Translations under genes and position numbers: made by a program
Source: Apium graveolens
Taxonomy: Eukaryota > Streptophyta > Magnoliopsida > Apiales > Apiaceae
Reading direction: 5' to 3'
NCBI RefSeq assembly: GCF_009905375.1
Contig: NC_133656.1
Span: 239,724,415 to 239,788,414, forward strand
Length of the DNA stretch: 64,000 bases
Part shown: piece by piece, positions 41,915 through 56,095 of the stretch
Layout: each line of letters opens with the position of its first letter
Position numbering within the stretch: position 1 is the first letter of the stretch
The notes under the pieces: generated by a model
Told to the model about the DNA's origin: nothing
What the model saw: only the letters and a program-made list of their open reading frames with translations
Database searches by the model: none

Positions 41915-42512
41915 TCAACTTGAAACTCCAGATCTGAGAGCTTTCCACAGATACTTTCCACTTGCCATGTCAACAAATACCCAGAATCCATTTTGCATCA
42001 TCTGTTTATCAAACAACATATATTTAGTTAAAAATCATGTTATTAATCTTATTAACGGGGTTGAAATTTTATGATTCAAACGAACCTCGGTTGTTCATCA
42101 TATTAAGTAAAAGTTCATCTAAAATCTTAAGATACCATAGAACTCAGCAGAATAGAATCTTATGTTATTCGACGGTATAAATTACTTCCACCAACATTAT
42201 TAGAATCATTAATTTGTTAATCGGACACCAAGATTTCAACTCAAGTTAACATAAACGAGAACACGAGACATTGTTGTATTGTATATGATAAGTAACCGGT
42301 TCATCTAAAACGTATCAGAACAAAAACAGTATAAATGATGATCATACCTTCGTGATATTGTGTTCTTGTCGATCATTTTCCGAGCCCTTAACATCTTCAG
42401 AATCCTCAGAGAACAAAGAATCAGTAGCTGCACTAGTGCCAACAGATTTCCATGCAACAAACCCTGCCAAAATCACCGAGAAGAACACCAGAAAGAACCT
42501 CATGGGACACAT
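41915..42512 (-). CDS. Short membrane-anchored plant protein ('methyltransferase-related' family), 2 exons
   Basis: Exons on the minus strand are 42512-42348 and 42001-41915, joined at ACGAAG|GTATG ... AAACAG|ATGATG, giving 83 residues. The N-terminus MCPMRFFLVFFSVILAGFVAW is a single signal-anchor or membrane span. An acidic linker (DSLFSEDSEDVKGSEND) follows, then a conserved C-terminal block NGFWVFVDMASGKYLWK. That block is the signature of a small plant family labelled methyltransferase-related in Arabidopsis, although 83 residues cannot hold a methyltransferase fold. The start at 42512 was chosen over the upstream Met (42551) because family members begin MCP. The function is unknown; secretory-membrane location is inferred. 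Confidence 0.75.
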
Positions 42513-42559
42513 CTTCAGACAACTTAAGAAAAATGGATCAGTGCTAATCAAAGTTTAGC

Positions 42560-45500
42560 AGGTATAATTGCTTTATCTTTTGCTTTTGAATGGGTTAGGC
42601 AGCTAGCGATGAAGATGCTTTAAAGAATACGTACGTTAAGATAAATCCTAGTGATTAAAATATTTATATACAAATAGTTTTAAACGCGTGTTTTGGTTAG
42701 GTTTTTGGATTTTTTGCTTTTACCAGGTCTAAAAGATGGCTGGTGCCTAGTGGCAACCAACTCTTGTTTGAAAATTTAGTTGGTGTAATGCTTACTTTTT
42801 GTTTTACGATACTTGTCAACGAATAGATATGAACTATTATGCAGAAGTGTTATCTAGAAAACTCGGCACTAGGTCAATTTTTAGCACTATGCTTCATTTT
42901 GACTTCTCTTTTTGCTGAAATTTTTAAATTTTAAAGTGACTGGTTACTCAGATCGTCATCGGGTTCGATTTAGATTGTAATATCGATTTCCATTCTTCAC
43001 ACCTTAATATTTAAACGAATGTTATATCATGTGTTCATGGGCACACAATAAGCGTGAAAATTTATAAATATAATTCATTTTAATTGGTTTTTTCTTTTAA
43101 AAGTGATGGACTCCTGCATACACAAAAAGATACCAATTAAAATGGTTAAAATTTATAAATTTTTGCGTTTAATGTGTGCTCATAAGAACATGGTAAAAAA
43201 CTGATATTTAAATATCGTAACATAAAGTAGTAAACAAATATTGTACGGTTGAGGGGAGTGGTAAAGAGTATAAGATCTTGTTCGAAATTTATTCTGGCAC
43301 CGTAAAATTTTAAAGCGAACGGCTATTTAACAAAAAATACATATGTTAGTTGTTTATTTGGTGGTTTATGTTTTTAGCTTACAACTTGTATTCGGATTGT
43401 TCAAAAATATTATCAAGGGTGAGTGTTAAAAAATATAATATATTATTAAAATGACTGATTACTTAGTAATCTTGTTATTAAATTTTAATATATTTTAAAT
43501 CACTTGATTACTTAACATGGTATCAGTGTTTTGGTTAACCCGGAGGTTGCTTAACATCAAGAAAACATATAGCTTGGGCCTTTGCGGAGAGTGATCCATT
43601 TGTGCCTTCTGTTTGTGGACTTTAATTCCCAATCAGGCCCAATAACGAGCAAGATTTGGACAATTTGCAAGTCTTGGACTTGTCACTAATTTTAATCAAA
43701 AGCGTTAAATATCCGCGGAAAGGAAAAAAAAAATATTTAATCAAAATCGTTAAAATATTAAATATTACGACTGAGGTGAGTGTGCTTATTGGCACATGAT
43801 AAAAAAACTGATATTTAAATATTGTAATATAAAGTAGTAGAAAAAAATCTTACGACTGATGATAGTGTTAAACAGTATAAGATCTTGTTTGTTTCTTCTT
43901 CTACCACTTTAAAATTTTAGACCGACTAATTACTTAACAAAATATACATATGTTGTTATTTATTTATTTTTATTTTTTTGCTCCGGCTCCGGAGGTATAA
44001 TCATATGTTGTTTATTTAGTGGTTTATGTTTTTAGCTTTCAACTTGCATTCAGATTGTTCAATTATACTGTTGAGGGTAAGTGTTAAAAAATATAAAATC
44101 TTATTAAAGCGACTGATTACTTAGTGATCTTATTACTAAATCTAAATATACCCGGAGGTCGCTTAACGTCTTCTGGTCTTCGGTGCTTGATATATGCCAA
44201 GTAAAACAGAAGTGGTCTCTCGGTTACGGTGTATGTTATAGCGGCACGGACATGTGAAGATGGGCATATTATGATATCAATTAGCCAGATATGTTTTTTG
44301 AAGATTTGGCATGCCTTTTTACTATTTTTTTATTTTTTACTATTCTTTTTTATATTTGCAATATTAAGAAATAACAAATATCATTCTAAAATATTTACAT
44401 ATATTTGAATATTCAAAAATTTATTAATATAAATGAGCATTCTGATAATATTTGGTTGTTAATATCGATTAACTTTAATTTTGTATTCAAGTTTACTCTA
44501 TACTAGTATAATTATTATATTTTAGATTTTATTATATTTAATCGATAAATGACATATCATTTAGACATGTCTTTTGACAAAAATCATATCTATAGACATA
44601 CCTTTAGGTAATCTCGTGACAGGTACTCTATTCTCAGGCGTCGCCGTCGAAATAACATTTTGGATAGTGCAGAGAAAGAAAATATATAGTTTGGGCCTTT
44701 GGTTGTGATCCGTTCTGCTTGTGGACTTATAATTCCCAATCCGGCCCAATAACGAGCAAGACTTGGACTACTAGCAAGTCTTTGACTTGTCACAACTTTA
44801 ATCAAAGACGTCCTCCTTGGTCATTCCTCAATAACTCTTATTCTCTGCGTCCCGGCCAATTGTTTATAATTGGTTTGAACACCGAAATTAAGAAATATTT
44901 ATAAAATAGTGAAAAAGAAAAAGAAAATAAGTGAAGTAGTGAGACCCATTAATTTTTAATATATAAAAATATATTAGTGGAGTAAAAGTAGTGTGAAAAT
45001 GAAAAAAAATAGGAAAGTGGTGGGACTCATTTACTATTTTTGGTAAGTTTTGAAATGTAAAGAATTGGATGGAACATCCAAAAAAAAAGTGTAAAGAAAT
45101 GAGTGGGACAGAAAAATGTATCTAATATAATGTTCTAAAATTATTAGATTTTTATTTTAAGGATCCAGATTAAAGAGTTTTTTTCTTCTGCTATAAATAT
45201 TCACGGAAATGACTTTTTCCTTTCCGTTATAAATATCCGCGAAAAGGATAAAAAAAATCTTTAATCTGATTTATTAAAATATAGATCAGCCGTCCTTGAA
45301 GTTTGTTATTTAAACGATTTCCGTCACCCAATTTTCAGGAACCCGATTGTCACGGACCAGTACCCTTTAATATTATCCCAAGCTGATCAAACAAGATATT
45401 TCTGTTTTGTTAGTTAAACACTCGGGCACGTTCGTTTTATCTTTGATAATGTTTAAATTTTCGACATCCCGTAAAAGAAGCGATACCCCTACAAACAGGT

Positions 45501-45790
45501 ACTACGGAAACAAGAAAACAAGATAATGTATACTAGTATACTGCTGCAATGCGAACAATAATAGTGTAGTTGCATCATCTTGTCGTTTTGGTTGCAGATA
45601 GAGGTCTTTCAAGTCTTTTTTTAAATTACATTAGTCTCCCTTGCCATGTTATTGTGCTTACCCATGCAAAACACGTAATCAAAAATATATTTGAGAATTG
45701 ATGAACGAAAATATGGGTCAATGTACCTTGAATCACGTGTAAAAGTTAAACTGGATGAGTAAATTAGGACGGAATGAGTAGTACAGATTA
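42560..45790. other. Long repeat-rich intergenic region without genes
   Basis: Segments 43555-43715 and 44672-44812 are diverged duplicates (TTTGGGCCTTTG, GGCCCAATAACGAGCAAGA, CAAGTCTTGGACTTGTCAC). Blocks near 43160-43540 and 43790-44130 also match each other (ACTGATATTTAAATATCGTA, GACTGATTACTTAGTAATC). A decayed Stowaway-like piece with CTCTGCGTCCCGGCCAATTG starts near 44843. No open frame is supported. Confidence 0.55.
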
Positions 45791-45807
45791 ACAAAAGTAT
45801 GTAATAT

Positions 45808-46374
45808 ACGCAGCCTCCTCAAACCCTAAGAAAAGCTCTCTCAACTTTTCTTTTTTCTAGCCGCCGTTCGGAGTTTCTGTCGGTTTTCACCGGTGGAAAG
45901 TTCCAAATCATTTATTTTCCTTACTTTGTTCGTGTTTTTCAATAATACTCCTCCCCGGATAAGGATTTTTATCGTTCAAAATTACATTTTTGTTTGATAA
46001 AATATTTGTTGGGTGAGATTTGTTCCCAATTTATTTGGGTTTTGTTTATTCTCTCCTTATGAGAGTTTGGTGTGTTTTTGGTGTGTTTTGGTGTGATTCG
46101 ATGTTCAGGACGTTAGATCTGCAGGATTTTCAGAGGTTTGATTCAGTGATAAAGATTTATATGGGATTGTAATTACGATTGATAGCTCAAACCGATTTTG
46201 GTGAATGCGATACATATGTATATATTAATTTCAACAAATCGTTTGATTGTGTTTTCATAAAGACTAGATTAATCAGCGATATGATCTATTTTATGTTTGT
46301 TCGACTCGATTGTTCTTGTAGATGCCGTATGACTTTTCATTATTAAATTAATTCTGATTTTTTTTTCAAAAAAA
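45808..46374 (+). mobile_element. Short non-LTR retroelement, copy 2, with 17-bp target duplication
   Basis: It is flanked by ACAAAAGTATGTAATAT at 45791-45807 and 46375-46391, identical. It starts with CAGCCTCCTCAAACCCTAAG, contains GCCGCCGTTCGGAGTTTCTG and CCGGTGGAAAG, and ends in a T-rich/A-rich tail. It matches 15297-15776 over most of its length. The TSD and A-tail show target-primed reverse transcription by a LINE machinery. It has no coding capacity. Confidence 0.88.
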
Positions 46375-46391
46375 ACAAAAGTATGTAATAT

Positions 46392-46879
46392 TATTATTCA
46401 AGCTTTATTGACTCGAATTCTCCGAGTCTTTAATTAAGCTCACATCTTCTTTTAAGTAGTGGTATCAACTTGTACGTTTGAAAAAGCTAATGGCAAAGCT
46501 TCTAAAAAGACACTTTCAGATATATCAATTTTCCAGTGCGTCATATTCATTTTTTTATATATTTTTTTTCATTTGACACGTGTTTTAAAATTATTATAAA
46601 GTTTAATTCTATATTTTATTTTTAAAATTTTATTTTTCTGTATAAAAATTTAAATATTATATTTTTATTTAAAAGAAAATATATTTAAAATTATTTAGGG
46701 AATAAAATGTTGGATCTCCATCCCCCAATATAAAGAAGCTAGAGAGACAAAAAGAGTAAGAGGGTATTTAATAGTCATTTTGAATAAATTTTTGAGTTGT
46801 GATTTGTGAAATGATTAAAAAAATAGTGGATTAAGAAAAACATATCTTCATTCTTATTACTCAAAATCCAAGCGGACAT
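46392..46879. other. Intergenic, AT-rich
   Basis: A hairpin-like ATTTTTATACAGAAAAATA-type region around 46560-46680 resembles decayed Stowaway cores. No gene. Confidence 0.45.
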
Positions 46880-47100
46880 TTTTTTTGTTATTAATAAAAA
46901 AATTACAACAATCGGTTATTTGTGCGTACTAGGTAATTCCTAAAAGCAAACCAGGTGAACCAAGTTAAACCGAATTTATGCGATAAATCACGTGAATCAA
47001 GGTAAATCGAATTTAAGCAACAAACCACGTGAATCAAGGTAAACCGAATTTAAGCAACAGACTTTGACTTATGAGACATAATTATAAATTTCCCATCAAA
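46880..47100 (-). mobile_element. Diverged SINE body with a 37-bp triplication
   Basis: The sequence matches the body of the SINE at 39018-39222 (GTGAACCAAGGTAAACCG, CAGACTTTGACTTATGAG). The unit GTGAATCAAGGTAAACCGAA plus 17 bases appears three times at 46955, 46992 and 47029, with exactly 37-base period. The tRNA head is missing. Confidence 0.8.
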
Positions 47101-47225
47101 AGGATAATTATTATTTAGCAAAAAAAAAAAAAGGATAATTATCCCATCTCTGCGTACTGGTTTATTGGCAGGTTTATTCTTAACAAGAACCTAAAAGAAT
47201 AGCATAGTTTTTTATGTCTTAGAGG

Positions 47226-47700
47226 GGTGTATTCAATTGTGATTTTGAAAGATTTTTATGGATTTTAGACATAATGGGGTATTCAATTTAAATTTTAAAT
47301 AATCCTTTAAAATCTGAAGGTATTCAACAAGGATTGAAAAAAGTCTTTTAAAATCTGAGTGTATTCAATTTAGATTTTAAAAAGTCAATCAAAATTTGTT
47401 GGTATTCAATTTGGATTTTAAAAAATCCATCAAAATCTGATGGTATTCAAAAGTCCATGAATTTTCTTTTATTTAAAAAAATTGTGGATTTTGATGGATT
47501 TGCTAGTACATTTTTAATATCTTGAAATCTCTTCAAAATACATGAGATTTTGATGGATTTCTAAAAAATTCTACAAAATCTGCAAGACTCTACAAGATTT
47601 TGGATCAACTCCATCAAAATCCACAAAGAATTGAAATCAACAAAAAAAATTAAAATCCGTAAATTATTACCAATCCTTTAAAATCTGAAATAAATACACC
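47226..47700. mobile_element. MITE related to the 39.9-kb element
   Basis: GGTGTATTCAATTGTGATTT at the left and, inverted, GGTGTATTTATTTCAGATTT at the right form the ends. The interior is a chain of AAAATCTGATGGTATTCAA-like units. Confidence 0.75.
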
Positions 47701-48071
47701 TCGTTAGAATCACAACAAGAAAGAAATTGGAAGGATAATGTGATGCATTTGATGAAATGGAATCAGAGTATTGTTCCAAAGATGAAAAGAATCATAGTGA
47801 TATTCCAATGGTGGAATCTTAAAGATTCTGAGACGACATTCCATGACAACAAAAAAGATTCTTACTCTAGTGGGAAAAATAAGAACTAATGTTTCTTCTT
47901 TCTAACTCTTCATTGTCTTTGCATTACGAAATAACTCATATGTATTTGTCAATTTCTCTACTCCGTTCTTGAATTCGTTGAACTTCGTTATCAAATTTCC
48001 GTTTTAATATGTATTTATGCAAAAGACAAAAGCGAAATTATCAGTTTAAAGAATCATTCTTTTGACTATTA

Positions 48072-48505
48072 GGGGTCGTTTGGTTCGTGAAGTGGTATGG
48101 GGTTGGAATGAGAAATCGGGTTAAGATGGTATAGGGTTGAGGTATCATTCTCGATATCACGTGTTTGGTTGAGTGGTGGAATGAATATATTTAATTAAAA
48201 TATTATTAATTTATTATTTTTTATAAATTTAAAAAATTAATAAAATTTGAATTTTATATTGTTTTGATTTATCGATTTAATTTTGTATTACATATTTACA
48301 TAGAATTATATTCAAAATGAAAAATATATTTGATTCCTAATATCCATGTTTCATACCCATCTCCCCGCTAGGGTATCAAAAACCCATACCTTGGGGGTTT
48401 GAGATATAAGTTTGGAGGATTGAATTTCAGAACCAAACATCAGATATGGATTTGGAATGATCAAAACCATACCTCATATCTGAAAAGCCTGAACCAAACG
48501 ACCCC
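48072..48505. mobile_element. MITE with GGGGTCGTTTGGTTC ends
   Basis: GGGGTCGTTTGGTTC is perfectly inverted at the two ends (15 bases). TA dinucleotides stand outside on both sides (48070-48071, 48506-48507). The core has GGTATGGGG/CCCATACC-type inverted pairs. Confidence 0.85.
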
Positions 48506-48529
48506 TAAGGGATATAAGTATTATATCAC

Positions 48530-48716
48530 TATTTTTAGGAAAATTTTATATCCAGAACAATATTTTTAGTTCCCGAGTAAAATTTATTGAAAAGACAAAA
48601 GTGTCCTCGTGTTAGCATAATAATAAAAAGCAAATAAAAAATAATGAGGGTATTTGAATATTTTCAATATTTTTTGTTCTGAAAGTTAAGTTTTTGCTCT
48701 GGAAATAACACTATCT
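48530..48716. mobile_element. MITE related to the one nested in the CACTA element
   Basis: GGAAAATTTTATATCCAGAA at the left and GCTCTGGAAATAACACTATC at the right match the ends and order of 41187-41367 (including AAAGTGTCCTC and GAGGGTATTTG inside). Confidence 0.65.
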
Positions 48717-48762
48717 TATTTTTAAGTGTTCCGATCATCGGACATGAATTAACAACTTAATA

Positions 48763-48985
48763 CTCCCTCTCTCTCATTCAATTCTCTACATCACTTTTTG
48801 GTACGTTTTTCAATACCCATTCAAAGTATAACTACATTATATTTTTTTAATTTTTTTTGTATAAAAGTTTTATGTTTAAACTTTTGTTTAAAAAAAAATA
48901 AAAAAACATTACGAAAATATATTTTATAGAGATCTCGAAATACGTGCGAATAGTAACCATAGTGAAATCAACGGGACGGAGGGAG
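48763..48985. mobile_element. Stowaway MITE
   Basis: CTCCCTCTCTCTCATTCAAT at the left and GGGACGGAGGGAG at the right, with TA on the left flank. The core contains a TATAAAAG(T)TT hairpin typical of the family. Confidence 0.85.
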
Positions 48986-49842
48986 AATGGTACACCGCAA
49001 TTTTGAGGTTAAAATCTAAACAGTGACGAAATCAAGATTAGAAATGACCCGTGTCAGTACAAAATTTTAAAAAATTATTCGGTGATTCAAGATTAATCGG
49101 AACTCAAAAAAAAAATTGTACTAATTTTACGGATGAACATGATTTAAGACGAAAAAAATGTTAATTTTTCCGTCTCCGTCGGGTTTCGACCCGGGTCGGG
49201 CAAATAATTGAGGACATTGTATTCTAGAATATAAGTACGATGTGCTTGTTCTATGCATTTTAGGTTAGCTCAGCTGCCCATTTACATTAAGATGTAGGTA
49301 TAATTGGAACGAATAATAAGGACGATAGGACCATTTTTCCATTAGTACAAATGGAAGAAAGTATCTAGTGTCCTAGTAGTAAAAACTAAAATGTATGAGT
49401 GTTTGATTTTGAGGTTGAAGAGGAAGCAAACATTTTAGAGGATCACCGTCTATAAAGCTTGTAAAACTCGTTAAATCGAATCTACTCGATTATATCTCCA
49501 AAATCCAAGTAACTGGCCAGTTTTTAGCATTCGTTTTCGGTATTCGAGTAATCGGTTGAGTATTCGCATAAATCTGAATCCGTTGAACTCCAATTACTGA
49601 GTATTCGTTAGATTACACGTTTGAGTTGACCGATTTTCAGAACACTAAATACTCGCATTTTTCTGGTTCTCGTAGGGTGATCTGCACTCAAAATTTGTTT
49701 CGAAAAAAATTGTCAGCAAGAAGAAAGGAAAAACAATTTAGTGATCCATTAATATATTGATATTCTCATTATACAATTTTTTGTCAATTATTTCGACAAC
49801 CTTTTTATTTCTACAATCCTATTATATTTATACTAAATTATA
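48986..49842. other. Intergenic, no gene
   Basis: Nothing recognisable apart from recurrent GAGTATTCG and ATTCGAGTAA motifs at 49490-49660. Confidence 0.45.
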
Positions 49843-50254
49843 CTCCCTCCATCCCTTTCGATTATTTACATTTTTGAGAGAGTGTCCGACACGCATTTTA
49901 AGGTGCATATAAAGTATAGTTCGGTAACTTTTTTTTTACAATTTTTTGTCAAGTATTTGGACAACCTTTTTATTTGTACTATCCTATAATAATATACTAA
50001 ATTATACTCCTTCCGTCCCCCTCAATTCTTTACACTGGGGATGGGGCTCGGCACGCACTTTAATACTCTTATTAAATGTAGTTACATAAATGTTTTTTTT
50101 TAATTTTTTTTTCTTCTAAATAAAATATAATATTCAAACTTTTATACAAAAAAAGAAAAATTTAAAAATAAATTATGGAAATATACTTTATAGTTGTCTT
50201 AAAATGCGTGTCAAGCATCTGAAAAAAACCGTAAAGAAATGAGGGGGACAGAAG
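49773..50254. mobile_element. Truncated and complete Stowaway copies in a 165-bp duplication
   Basis: A truncated copy starts at 49843 (CTCCCTCCATCCCTTTCGAT) and breaks off near 49937. The flank beginning ACAATTTTTTGTCAA (49773) is then repeated at 49938. It leads to a second, complete copy from 50007 (CTCCTTCCGTCCCCCTCAAT) to the GAGGGGGACAGAAG end near 50254. Confidence 0.8.
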
Positions 50255-50466
50255 TAGTATTAATTATAACAGATTCTGAAAATGCTATCTAGAATTAGAA
50301 CAAAAAATAACATGTATCACATAGAAAAGATGCAAATGGTGTAAAATAAGAAGGAACAAATGCAAATATGCAATAATGATAACGAAAGATATGGTGGGAT
50401 TAGCGTGGGAGTCACTTAGCTCCAAAAGGATTAGCCATTTTGTCCTCATTCTCTCATTTTTATCTA

Positions 50467-51390
50467 TTTTATAAGGTTGTTCAATTTGCAACATATGGAA
50501 TATTATAAGATAAGAGAATCATGTAAAAATAAGAGTAAATTATATGTAAAGAAACCATAATATTTTTGGAGAATAAAAAAATGTTGTAAACATCTCCAAC
50601 ACTATTTATTATACATTTTCTTTGCTTTCTATCGACAAAATCTGTCATCATACACTGTTTGTTATACATTTTCTTTGCTGCTAATTACTATCGACAAAAT
50701 CTATAATTATGTCCTACACATTATACACTTTTTTTGCTACTAATGGATAATAGCAAAGAAAAGAAAACATAAAATTTTATAAGGTTGTTCAATTTGCAAC
50801 ATATGAAAAATTACAAGGTAAGAGAATCATCTAAAAATAGAGTAAATTATATGTAAAAAGACCATAATTTTTTTTGGAGAATAAAAAAATGTTGTAAACA
50901 TCTCCAACACTATTTATTATACATTTTCTTTGCTTTCTATCGACCAAATCTGTAGTCATGCACTGTTTGTTATACATTTTCTTTGCTGCTAATTACTATC
51001 GACAAAATTTATAATTATGCCCTACTTATTATACACTTTCTTTGCTATTACTCGATAATAGCACATAAAAGAAAATATAAAATTTTATAAGGTTGTTCAA
51101 TTTGCAACATATGGAATATTACAAGGTAAGAGGATCATCCAAAAACAAGAGTAAATAATATGTAAAAAAGAAAACATAAAATTTTCGGAGAATAAAAATG
51201 GCGTATACATCTAAACAAAATTTGTAATCATGCACTATTTGTTACACATTTTCGTTGCTACCGATCGACAAAATCTGCAGTCGTGCGTTGTTTATTACAT
51301 ATTTTCTTTACTATTAATTACTATCGACATAATTTATAGTTATGCGATACTCATTATACACTTTCTTTGCTACTACTGAATAATATCAAA
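50467..51390. repeat. Three tandem copies of a 308-bp unit
   Basis: TTTTATAAGGTTGTTCAATT starts units at 50467, 50775 and 51083. Each unit contains two to three shorter internal repeats of about 70 bases (ATTATACATTTTCTTTGCT, ATCGACAAAATCT). Copies 1 and 2 are close; copy 3 is more diverged and has deletions. Confidence 0.92.
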
Positions 51391-52146
51391 GAAATGTATA
51401 TCGTATGAGTTCGCTTGAATGTTGTCTTTGTACATCGTCACAAAAACGATTGAAATGTTAAGATTACAGTGTTTGTACATCAGTACATCATCACAAAAGC
51501 GATTAAAAATGTAAAAATTAAAGTGTTCAAGACCCTTAGTAGACAATTACAATTCTAAATAGAAACTCTTTCCTCAAATAATCAAATACTTATGCATTGA
51601 TGCAAGTCCTAACGCAAGCAAAAGAGTTGTGTGTCAAACAGAAACAGAGCAAGTGTGGTTAGGAAGAAGGATAGTGGAAGTCTGAGGAGGTTTATATTCT
51701 GTGTCGGAAATGATCAGTACCTAATGGTGCCTAGCGACGTCACTCGATCCGCACTTGTTCCATTTATATTCTTCACTGCAAACACTCTCTCTTATTCATC
51801 CTCCCACTAGATATCGATATCTCGAATTCTCTCTACCTCTGCAGCTCTGCAATATTCATGCATAAGAAAGCTCGAGAATATAATATTTATGTAGATTTAC
51901 GAGCATCATTCGATTCTTGTTTCAGGCCTACTTATTCTAGTACCAGTGTATAAATTTGTAGTTTCGGGTTTGAGAACCTTGTACTTACCATTCACTAAGG
52001 AGTTCTGATCATCAATCATCTCTGACAAGAAACTCTTCGTTGGATTTTCGATAAGGTAACTTCAGATATGACATTGTTTTAATCTCTCTTCCTGCATTTT
52101 GTTTCACAATGATGTGAACTGTGATTAATTGCATGATTGCCATACT

Positions 52147-52248
52147 GTATATGCAATTTTACGTGTTAATAGAAGGGGAAGGGAACGACCTGAACGTGTA
52201 TATGCAATTTTACGTGTTAATAGAAGGGGAAGGGAACGACCTGAACGT
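52147..52248 (+). repeat. Perfect 51-bp tandem duplication
   Basis: The unit starting GTATATGCAATTTTACGTGT occurs at 52147-52197 and 52198-52248 with no differences. Confidence 0.95.
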
Positions 52249-52575
52249 GTAGGAGACGAGGAGATCCTGCACACATAGGATAAAAATATGAGAAAATTAC
52301 TGCAGGTTGTGTTAGATTTTAAATTAGGCCTTAGTTTAAAGGATCACGAGGGAGTATTATAAAATTCTCGGATGATAATAATATTGTTGAATAGTCTTCT
52401 TGTAGAGTTTATCAGGATAATGTCAAAGTTCCCAACCTATATTAAGTAGCATAGAAGAAAAGTCTGTTACTTGGTTACTAGGGTGCTGTCTCCATGTAGA
52501 CTCCATGTATATGAAAATGTCTGCATCAGAATTTATACCTCAAAGTCCAATTCAACATATTTAACTTGATCCTGA

Positions 52576-52996
52576 CAGATAGATGTATAGCTGGGAGAAT
52601 TATCTTGTTTTGTACTACAGATACCTTGGCAATAGAAATATCAGTACAGCTCCTACGCGTAAACTTAGAATTAATCAGATTAAGGCAGTAATTACTATCT
52701 TAGATTCCTAGAAAAAATTGGCACGCGACTACTGGAAACGACTTAAGCCTGTAAGGTATCGTGACAGCATTGCTAAGAGGGCCCGAGAGCAGGGCTCTTC
52801 ACCCCGGATTTAGTACAGATTTGGTGTAGACAAATTGTCGATCCACATTAGCTGAAGTTAGTTGCTGTTATTTGGTTTGTAACAGACATAACTCAAGGAA
52901 CTATAATGCTTATGCAGCATACTTATCATGTTTAGGGAAAATATTAGAATTCTAGTTCTGTTTTGGCCTTTCGAGTCCAGAAAAGCTGCAAAGCCT
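52576..52996. repeat. 421-bp dispersed duplication, copy 2
   Basis: It matches 36873-37293 in order and orientation, from CAGATAGATGTATAGCTGGG to AAAAGCTGCAAAGCC. Confidence 0.85.
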
Positions 52997-53245
52997 AAAA
53001 GAAGAGAAATCGCAAAGCCTAACTTCCACAGCAGCCTCTAGTATTATTTATATTAGTAATTAGGCATGCCTAAAATTGTCACAAGAAGAAGATGAGGGAC
53101 ACAAAATAGAAATTTTCATTGACCTGTTTTTAAAGACTATTTTGGCTAAGATTGACATGTGTTATCTGTGTAATATTACTCATTTCATCTAGTTTGACAT
53201 TGTCACAACCTCTCCATGTTCCATCCAGCTCACCTGTGACCTGTC

Positions 53246-53253
53246 TATAAATA
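53246..53253 (+). promoter_or_regulatory. TATA box of GDH
   Basis: TATAAATA in the context CTGTCTATAAATATTTG lies 167 bases before the start codon, so transcription would start near 53280 with a leader of about 130 bases. Confidence 0.65.
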
Positions 53254-53370
53254 TTTGATTGTAAGAGACGTTTCTCCGCATCTTACTCGAAGTTACATTT
53301 GTTTATAGAAGCAAATTATTACAAGCTTGCATTAAGTTCCACGATCTAAATACAATAGTAAGAAGTCTAA

Positions 53371-55642
<2,272 letters not shown>

Positions 55643-55963
55643 GGACTCACTGCTTTAAATAAAGAGAAGACCTTGTCTGTATTTCTGCAGTTCTTCTCTA
55701 GATTCATGCATGCATTGTAGTCCAACAGAAGGTTTAATGATGTTAAACTCTGGTTTAACATTACTGTGAATCTCTGTTTTTCATTCATTTTGTAATTTCC
55801 TAATGGCTTCCATTAGATAAGGGAAGTATCAAGCATCCATCACTTGTAACACATTTGCCAATTTTCTACCTAATTCTATTGTGGTGATTGTTTTCCCAGT
55901 CATATGCTTATGATCTTTGTCAAAAACATAACATTTCTAACAAAGCAACAGCCCATATGCTTA
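55643..55963 (+). other. 3' UTR and downstream flank of GDH
   Basis: No signal beyond T-rich sequence. CATATGCTTATGATCTTTGT recurs at 55901 and 55952 as a short direct repeat. Confidence 0.5.
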
Positions 55964-56095
55964 TGATCTTTTTCGAAAACATATTGATAATTCTGTTTCT
56001 TCCCCGGTCAACTCCTTTCTTTCCTCGAGCTCGAGCACAGTACACGTGACACGAGTTGTGTGGTTAAACGTAGTGTGGGTTCTTTTGCAAAACAA
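55964..56095 (-). mobile_element. Fragment of the LTR family found at 61875-62457
   Basis: TTGATAATTCTGTTTCTTCC, TTTCCTCGAGCTCGAGCAC and GAGTTGTGTGGTTAAAC match 61875-61990 in order. The PBS side is missing, so this is a broken piece. Confidence 0.75.

Larger units (their letters stand above)
51391..53245. other. Upstream region of GDH
   Basis: The segment 51760-52056 looks like a plant leader: CT-rich runs (ACACTCTCTCTTATTCATCC), then CGATAAG|GTAACTTC as a possible splice donor. A perfect 51-bp tandem duplication is at 52147-52248 and the dispersed copy at 52576-52996. No coding region was found. Confidence 0.5.

Noticed and set aside
50467..51390. CRISPR-like array
   Set aside because: Units are 308 bp with no short repeat/spacer pattern, and the context is a plant nuclear genome.
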